Below are positions 55,942 to 60,021 of a stretch of DNA of 60,021 nt, in pieces. This DNA comes from SAR202 cluster bacterium AC-647-P02_OGT_505m (GTDB lineage Bacteria > Chloroflexota > Dehalococcoidia > Lucifugimonadales > UBA826), in the NCBI GenBank assembly GCA_009391195.1, contig VEXB01000007.1, positions 1 to 60,021 of the forward strand, in the 5' to 3' direction. The position numbers were made by a program, and so were the translations under genes. How positions within the stretch are numbered: position 1 is the stretch's first letter; every line of letters begins with the position of its first letter. The notes below the pieces were generated by a model. The model was not told the DNA's origin, searched no databases, and worked only from the letters and a program-made list of their open reading frames with translations.

Positions 55942-57162
55942 TTGAATTCTTCTGTTAGAAGCAGACTGGGATCTGCGTTAGCTTATAGAGATTTCCGATT
56001 TCTATGGGTGGCTACAGTGTGCCAATCCGCGGGATTTGGTATGGACAATGTCGCTCTAGGTTGGCTTGTTTACGAGCTAACAGGCGACCCTTTCATGGTT
56101 GGTGTGGCTGCAGGGTTGAGGATGATACCTTTATTTCTCCTTGGAATTGTTTCGGGCGCCGTCGCGGACAGGGTTAATAGGAGAATCTTGTTAAGAATCG
56201 TAACTTTTACAGGTGCGATCAACATGTTTGTTCTTGGTGGCCTATTGGTTTCCGGTATTGACAGTGTTTGGATGGTAATTGCTTTAGCAACACTTATCGG
56301 GGTCTCATTTTCTTTTCTCTTAACCCTTAGGCAAGCCTATACTTATGACATAGTAGGTCCACACAACTCTCTAAATGGCTTATCTATGTTACAAATCGCT
56401 TCGCAAGGCGGCGCAATTTTTGGTTCACTCATTGCTGGGTTTCTAATTGAAAGTATTGGTGTAGGCTGGCAGTTTATTGTTGTTGGCGGTACATATTTTC
56501 TTTCAGTTCTGGTTTTGCTGGGCGCAGGTGGATCTGGTCAGTCAGCATCTCAAGAGAGATCGTCGGTTCTTTCAAACTTAGTTGGATATGTTAGTTTGCT
56601 AAGAGACTATCCAATTCTTTTTACACTTATGTGTCTTGCGGCAACTACGGAAATTTTTGGATTTACGCATATGAGCCTTGTTCCCGTATTTTCAAAGGAT
56701 GTTTTGGGTGTTGGTGCCGGGGCATTGGGTGTCCTAACTGCTGTAAGGCAGTTAGGAGGTTTTTTGGGGTTGGCTGCGCTTGCATCGCTGGGAAATTATC
56801 GAGGTAAAGGCAAGCTGATGTTTGCTTTTACAATCTGTTTCGGCTTGGGTCAAATATTGTTCTTTGCAGTGGACGGGGTCGTCTTTTTTGCACTTGTACT
56901 TCTGGTCGTCAATGCCTGTGCAATGGCAGTCGACACTCTCTATAAAACACTAATGCAAGAGAATGTTCCGAACAGAGATAGAGGTAGAGCTATGGGTGCT
57001 TGGGTTCTCAGTATTGGGACTGCCCCAATTGGTCATCTGGGCATTGGTGCTATAGCGGGCTCTTTTGGGGCCCCAATAGCGTTACTTTTCAATGGAGTGG
57101 TTTTGGCGTCAGCTGGGGTAGTGACTTCCTTATCCTTGGGGAAAGTACGAAGACTACCTTAA
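55942..57162 (+). CDS. MFS transporter of the MFS_3/EntS-like group
   Basis: A 406-residue transporter with about 12 helices. It opens with ALAYRDFRFLWVATVCQSAG and has VSGAVADRVNRRILLRI as loop 2-3 motif, followed by a RQAYTYDIVGPHNSLNGLSM block seen in EntS-like exporters. NVPNRDRGRAMGAWVLSIG is the usual late signature. These proteins export siderophores or drugs; the substrate is unknown here. The TTG start has a weak ribosome site, and the gap to the NIPSNAP gene is 20 bases. Confidence 0.87.
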   Translation: MNSSVRSRLGSALAYRDFRFLWVATVCQSAGFGMDNVALGWLVYELTGDPFMVGVAAGLRMIPLFLLGIVSGAVADRVNRRILLRIVTFTGAINMFVLGGLLVSGIDSVWMVIALATLIGVSFSFLLTLRQAYTYDIVGPHNSLNGLSMLQIASQGGAIFGSLIAGFLIESIGVGWQFIVVGGTYFLSVLVLLGAGGSGQSASQERSSVLSNLVGYVSLLRDYPILFTLMCLAATTEIFGFTHMSLVPVFSKDVLGVGAGALGVLTAVRQLGGFLGLAALASLGNYRGKGKLMFAFTICFGLGQILFFAVDGVVFFALVLLVVNACAMAVDTLYKTLMQENVPNRDRGRAMGAWVLSIGTAPIGHLGIGAIAGSFGAPIALLFNGVVLASAGVVTSLSLGKVRRLP

Positions 57163-57172
57163 TACTAAATGG

Positions 57173-58495
57173 CTAAACGACTAGTCCCATTGGATTTTCA
57201 AGGAGTCGCTTGACTTCGATCAGAAATTCAGCCCCCTCTACTCCGTCTACAATTCTGTGGTCCGCCGATATTGTAGCGTTCATGATCTTACCTATCGCTA
57301 GCTCACCATCCCTTACTACTGGCCTGTCCGAAACGGTTCCAACTGCCAATACGGCACTTTGAGGTGGATGAATAATCGCAAGGAAACTGGTTATATCGAA
57401 CATTCCGAGGTTACTTATGGCGAAGGTTCCACCAGTATATTCTTGGGTGTTTAACGTTCCACTCGCTGACCTTTGGGCGAGATCTTTAACCATTTGAGAC
57501 AAATCTCTAAGCGTCTTTCCGCCGCAGTCGAGGATGGCGGGAACTATTAAACCCTCTTCCTCAGCAATCGCTACTGCGATGTTTATTGTGCTGTTGAATT
57601 GAATACCGTCGTCTTGATAGTAGGCATTAAACTTAGGATATTTTTTGAGAGATTCGATACAAGCTTTTACGATCAAGTCATTGACTGTTATCCGAACTCC
57701 TTCATCTGATAATTGGTCATTAATCTGACTACGCAAAGCCATTGCTTTGGTCATATCTATTTCCGCAGATACATAGAAATGCGGTTTTTCTGTTTTGCTT
57801 TTTACCGTTACTCTAGCAATCTGTTGCCTCATTCGACTGAGAGGCTCTTTGTCGCTAGACATTGGTTTTGCTGAAGGACTTATTGTTTCAGGATCAGCTT
57901 GACTAACATTAATAGTAGATTGTTCAGAGTTTTCTGTAGGATCCATTTCGAAACTTATTTCTTGGACGGTAGTACTAGAGGATGGATCAAAGGTCTCGAC
58001 ATCTTTTTTTGTGATTCTCCCCCCAGGCCCGGACCCAGCCACCTGACTCAAGTCTATACCCATCTCATCCGCTATTCTGCGAGCTACTGGAGTTGCCAAT
58101 ATCCGTGTGGTAGGCGTATTAGATACAGGTTCCTGCGGGACGATTACGGCAGTCTCCTGAGTCCCTTGCAACTCTGGGGTCTCGTTTGATTCATTTTCGA
58201 TGCCTGAATCGGATGACTCAGCTGGGTTCGTTGAGGAAATCAGGTCAGTAGCCTCTTCCTCCAATCCCACCACTGCTATAGTTTCCCCAACAGGTACTAT
58301 AGATCCTTCACTGGCCACAATCCTGAGTAGGACGCCTTCAGCCTCTGATTCAAATTCCACTACAGCTTTGTCAGTCTCAATTTCTGCGACGGGTTCGTTT
58401 CGACCGACTGTTGAACCTTCTTCCTTCAGCCAACGCACCACAGTGCCTTCTTCCATGTCATAGCCCATCTGTGGCATTTTAAGTTCAGTCGCCAT
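57173..58495 (-). CDS. Dihydrolipoamide acyltransferase (E2) of a 2-oxoacid dehydrogenase complex
   Basis: This 440-residue E2 has one lipoyl domain with the modified Lys in EIETDKAVVEFESE (about residue 43) and an acidic, Ser/Thr-rich linker. The E1/E3-binding domain follows (ATPVARRIADEMGIDLSQVA and GSGPGGRITKKDVE, about 135-170), and then the catalytic domain. The active-site motif is ISADHRIVDGVEGAEF. Pyruvate dehydrogenase is the likely role given the E1 type, but branched-chain or acetoin complexes cannot be excluded. GGAGG precedes the ATG. It is the last gene of E1-alpha, E1-beta, E2; no E3 follows. Confidence 0.92.
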   Translation of the reverse strand: MATELKMPQMGYDMEEGTVVRWLKEEGSTVGRNEPVAEIETDKAVVEFESEAEGVLLRIVASEGSIVPVGETIAVVGLEEEATDLISSTNPAESSDSGIENESNETPELQGTQETAVIVPQEPVSNTPTTRILATPVARRIADEMGIDLSQVAGSGPGGRITKKDVETFDPSSSTTVQEISFEMDPTENSEQSTINVSQADPETISPSAKPMSSDKEPLSRMRQQIARVTVKSKTEKPHFYVSAEIDMTKAMALRSQINDQLSDEGVRITVNDLIVKACIESLKKYPKFNAYYQDDGIQFNSTINIAVAIAEEEGLIVPAILDCGGKTLRDLSQMVKDLAQRSASGTLNTQEYTGGTFAISNLGMFDITSFLAIIHPPQSAVLAVGTVSDRPVVRDGELAIGKIMNATISADHRIVDGVEGAEFLIEVKRLLENPMGLVV

Positions 58496-58542
58496 CTTAT
58501 TAACGCCTCCAGCCTAATCCTGTTAACTGATTTAGATGATAG

Positions 58543-59520
58543 CTACAGTCCGAAATTGTAAGTAACCGATTCTACTACCCAGTCTGCGCTGGGGATCATT
58601 GCTTGTTCTATATTTCTTGCATAAGGTGCGGGTACGTCGGGGCCGTTAATTCTTAGAACAGGACCATCCAGGTCATCAAAGGCGGCCTCTTGAATATTAC
58701 TAGCTATAGTCCCGGAGAATCCACCGGTTTTCCACGTTTCTTCAACTACGACAGCACGATTGGTTTTCTTAACTGATTCCACAACCGTCTCCAAATCAAG
58801 AGGGGACAAAGTGCGTAAGTCGATAATCTCTGCTGAAATTCCAAGCTCATCTAATTTTTCGGCAGCTTCCTCCGCCACACGCACCATTCCAGAATATGAC
58901 ACGATGGTTACGTCTTCTCCAGGTCGAGCTATTCGGGCCTTACCCAGTGGTATTTCATAGTATTCGTCCGGAACTTCTCCCCTTACTCGATATAGTAAAG
59001 AGTGCTCAGCAAATATGACTGGATTGTTGTCTTTTCTGCATGTACGAAACAATCCGAGAGCGTCTTGTGGGGTTGCCGGTACAACTACACGTAAACCGGG
59101 AACCGATGCATACCAGTTCTCAAAGCTCTGCGAATGCGTGGCCCCCAATTGTCCTCCTCCTCCTGTTACCGTTCTTATTATCAGTGGGACACTTAATTGC
59201 CCGTCTGACATATAAGAAAGTTTCGCCGCATGGTTGACGATTTGATCGATTGCTACGAGGGAGAAATTAATGGTCATAACTTCCACTATCGGCCTCATCC
59301 CAATCATGGCAGCCCCGGTGCCTGCCCCTACAAACACTGCTTCTGCTATTGGAGTGTCTCTTATTCGATCCTCTCCATAGTCTTCTAGAAACCCTCGGGT
59401 CACAGCGTATGGTCCCCCATAAGCACCAATGTCCTCTCCCATGAGAAAAGTGCGATTGTCTGTGTCCAAAGCTTCTCTAAGAGCTTTGGACATAGCATCT
59501 CTAAGAATCATCTCCGTCAT
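58543..59520 (-). CDS. 2-oxoacid dehydrogenase E1 component, beta subunit
   Basis: The 325-residue beta subunit of heterotetrameric thiamine-diphosphate E1. Landmarks are MGEDIGAYGGPYAVTRGFLE, DTPIAEAVFVGAGTGAAMIG with the Glu that activates thiamine, and GATHSQSFENWYASVPGL. The C-terminal VVEETWKTGGFSGTIAS follows. It sits 3 bases after the alpha subunit stop and 47 bases before E2. The ATG has GGAGG upstream. Confidence 0.94.
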   Translation of the reverse strand: MTEMILRDAMSKALREALDTDNRTFLMGEDIGAYGGPYAVTRGFLEDYGEDRIRDTPIAEAVFVGAGTGAAMIGMRPIVEVMTINFSLVAIDQIVNHAAKLSYMSDGQLSVPLIIRTVTGGGGQLGATHSQSFENWYASVPGLRVVVPATPQDALGLFRTCRKDNNPVIFAEHSLLYRVRGEVPDEYYEIPLGKARIARPGEDVTIVSYSGMVRVAEEAAEKLDELGISAEIIDLRTLSPLDLETVVESVKKTNRAVVVEETWKTGGFSGTIASNIQEAAFDDLDGPVLRINGPDVPAPYARNIEQAMIPSADWVVESVTYNFGL

Positions 59521-59523
59521 AGT

Positions 59524-60021
59524 CTATTGTGCCTCCGGAGCGGCGTATATGTTTGTGTGAAGTGATTCAAGAGATGGCTCCGGACTTTGCTCGGCGAATT
59601 CAACAGCTGTTTGAATCCTAGAGTCTATCTCCTCATCAATGCGAGAAATATCCTCACTTGTAAGTAGTCCTTCATCGAGGCAGAGTGCTTTAAATCTGTC
59701 GATCGGGTCCCGACTTCTTTGCTCTTCAACTTCAGAGTTTTCTCTATAATTTGTTGGGTCTGCCATCGAGTGCCCGTGATATCTATATGCCATGGATTCT
59801 ATGAAGACTGGTCCATTTCCTTCACGTACTTTCTTGATACCTTCTATTACAGTTTCCCTAACCAATAGAATATCCATCCCGTCTATTTGGACGGCGGGAA
59901 TGTTGTAAGGTTCTGCGGCATTGAATATGTTTTCTCCGCCTGCATTAGATCTATTTACTTCCGTGCCCATTCCGTAGAGATTGTTTTCTAACATGAAAAT
60001 GATTGGTAACTTCCAGAGAGA
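59524..60021 (-). CDS. 2-oxoacid dehydrogenase E1 component, alpha subunit (partial, cut by window end)
   Basis: Only the C-terminal 165 residues are inside the window. The frame is open to the last base (SLWKLPIIFMLENNLYGMGT), so the ATG at 59994 is internal, not a start. VENNLYGMGTE-type sequence forms the end of the thiamine diphosphate site, and FIESMAYRYHGHSMADPTNY contains the His and the phosphorylation-loop region of the alpha subunit family. It is first in the E1-alpha, E1-beta, E2 unit. Confidence 0.92.
   Translation of the reverse strand, partial: SLWKLPIIFMLENNLYGMGTEVNRSNAGGENIFNAAEPYNIPAVQIDGMDILLVRETVIEGIKKVREGNGPVFIESMAYRYHGHSMADPTNYRENSEVEEQRSRDPIDRFKALCLDEGLLTSEDISRIDEEIDSRIQTAVEFAEQSPEPSLESLHTNIYAAPEAQ

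Overview
The window looks like chromosomal DNA from a free-living, probably marine, member of the Chloroflexota close to the SAR202 lineage. This is an inference from gene content and not from a marker-gene tree. The signs are an 11-gene nuo operon without nuoEFG, coenzyme F420 genes (cofD, cofC) beside luciferase-like oxidoreductases, several enolase-superfamily and sugar-acid enzymes, CO-dehydrogenase-like subunits, and a thiolase-like/DUF35 pair. Base composition is moderate to AT-leaning and TGA is a normal stop. TTG is used often as a start codon, behind good ribosome binding sites. I see no rRNA, tRNA, CRISPR array, insertion sequence or phage gene.

Layout. 1-700: a minus-strand SAM-IV-like riboswitch with its own intrinsic terminator, in front of a 97-residue protein of unknown function. 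700-2087: CoxM-like and CoxS-like subunits of a molybdenum hydroxylase, minus strand, with no large subunit in the window. 2412-12559: nuoA-B-C-D-H-I-J-K-L-M-N, tightly packed and often overlapping. 12649-20063: small catabolic and surface genes (PIG-L deacetylase, cupin, DapA-like aldolase/dehydratase, NHL propeller, cyclophilin lipoprotein, GNAT, two tandem SDRs). 20400-24543: a strongly promoted peptide/solute-binding lipoprotein, a terminator, then two ABC permeases without ATPases. 24581-28780: TrmL, a 47-residue Cys-rich peptide, a JAMM protease, a phosphoesterase, an enolase-superfamily enzyme and a CPBP protease with a zinc ribbon. 28923-33970: a plus-strand cluster of Cys-less thiolase-like protein, DUF35 partner, four-carbon-acid-sugar kinase, class II aldolase and flavin monooxygenase-like protein. 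33980-38062: GMC oxidoreductase, 4-TM protein, Sir2 deacylase and RecF, all minus. 38257-40809: cofD, cofC and an F420-type LLM oxidoreductase. 40822-46747: ligA, cysteine synthase, RraA-like aldolase, gyrB. 47119-50906: a structured leader RNA with a terminator, then P1 peptidase, DUF2520 protein, panB and panC. 51037-60021: surE, an enolase-superfamily gene broken by a G8 homopolymer, two MFS transporters, NudC, a NIPSNAP protein, and the E2, E1-beta and E1-alpha genes of a 2-oxoacid dehydrogenase complex; the last is cut by the window end.

Functionally the region joins core energy metabolism (proton-pumping complex I core, 2-oxoacid dehydrogenase), cofactor synthesis (F420, pantothenate, SAM-responsive control) and oxidation of scavenged organic acids. 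The most notable points are four. The pantothenate operon is headed by a pan-motif-like leader and a P1 peptidase that could supply beta-alanine. A thiolase-fold protein that has lost its usual cysteine sits in an operon with DUF35, a sugar-acid kinase and an aldolase. recF can only be read from a non-canonical AUA-type start. A dehydratase gene is split by a single extra G.
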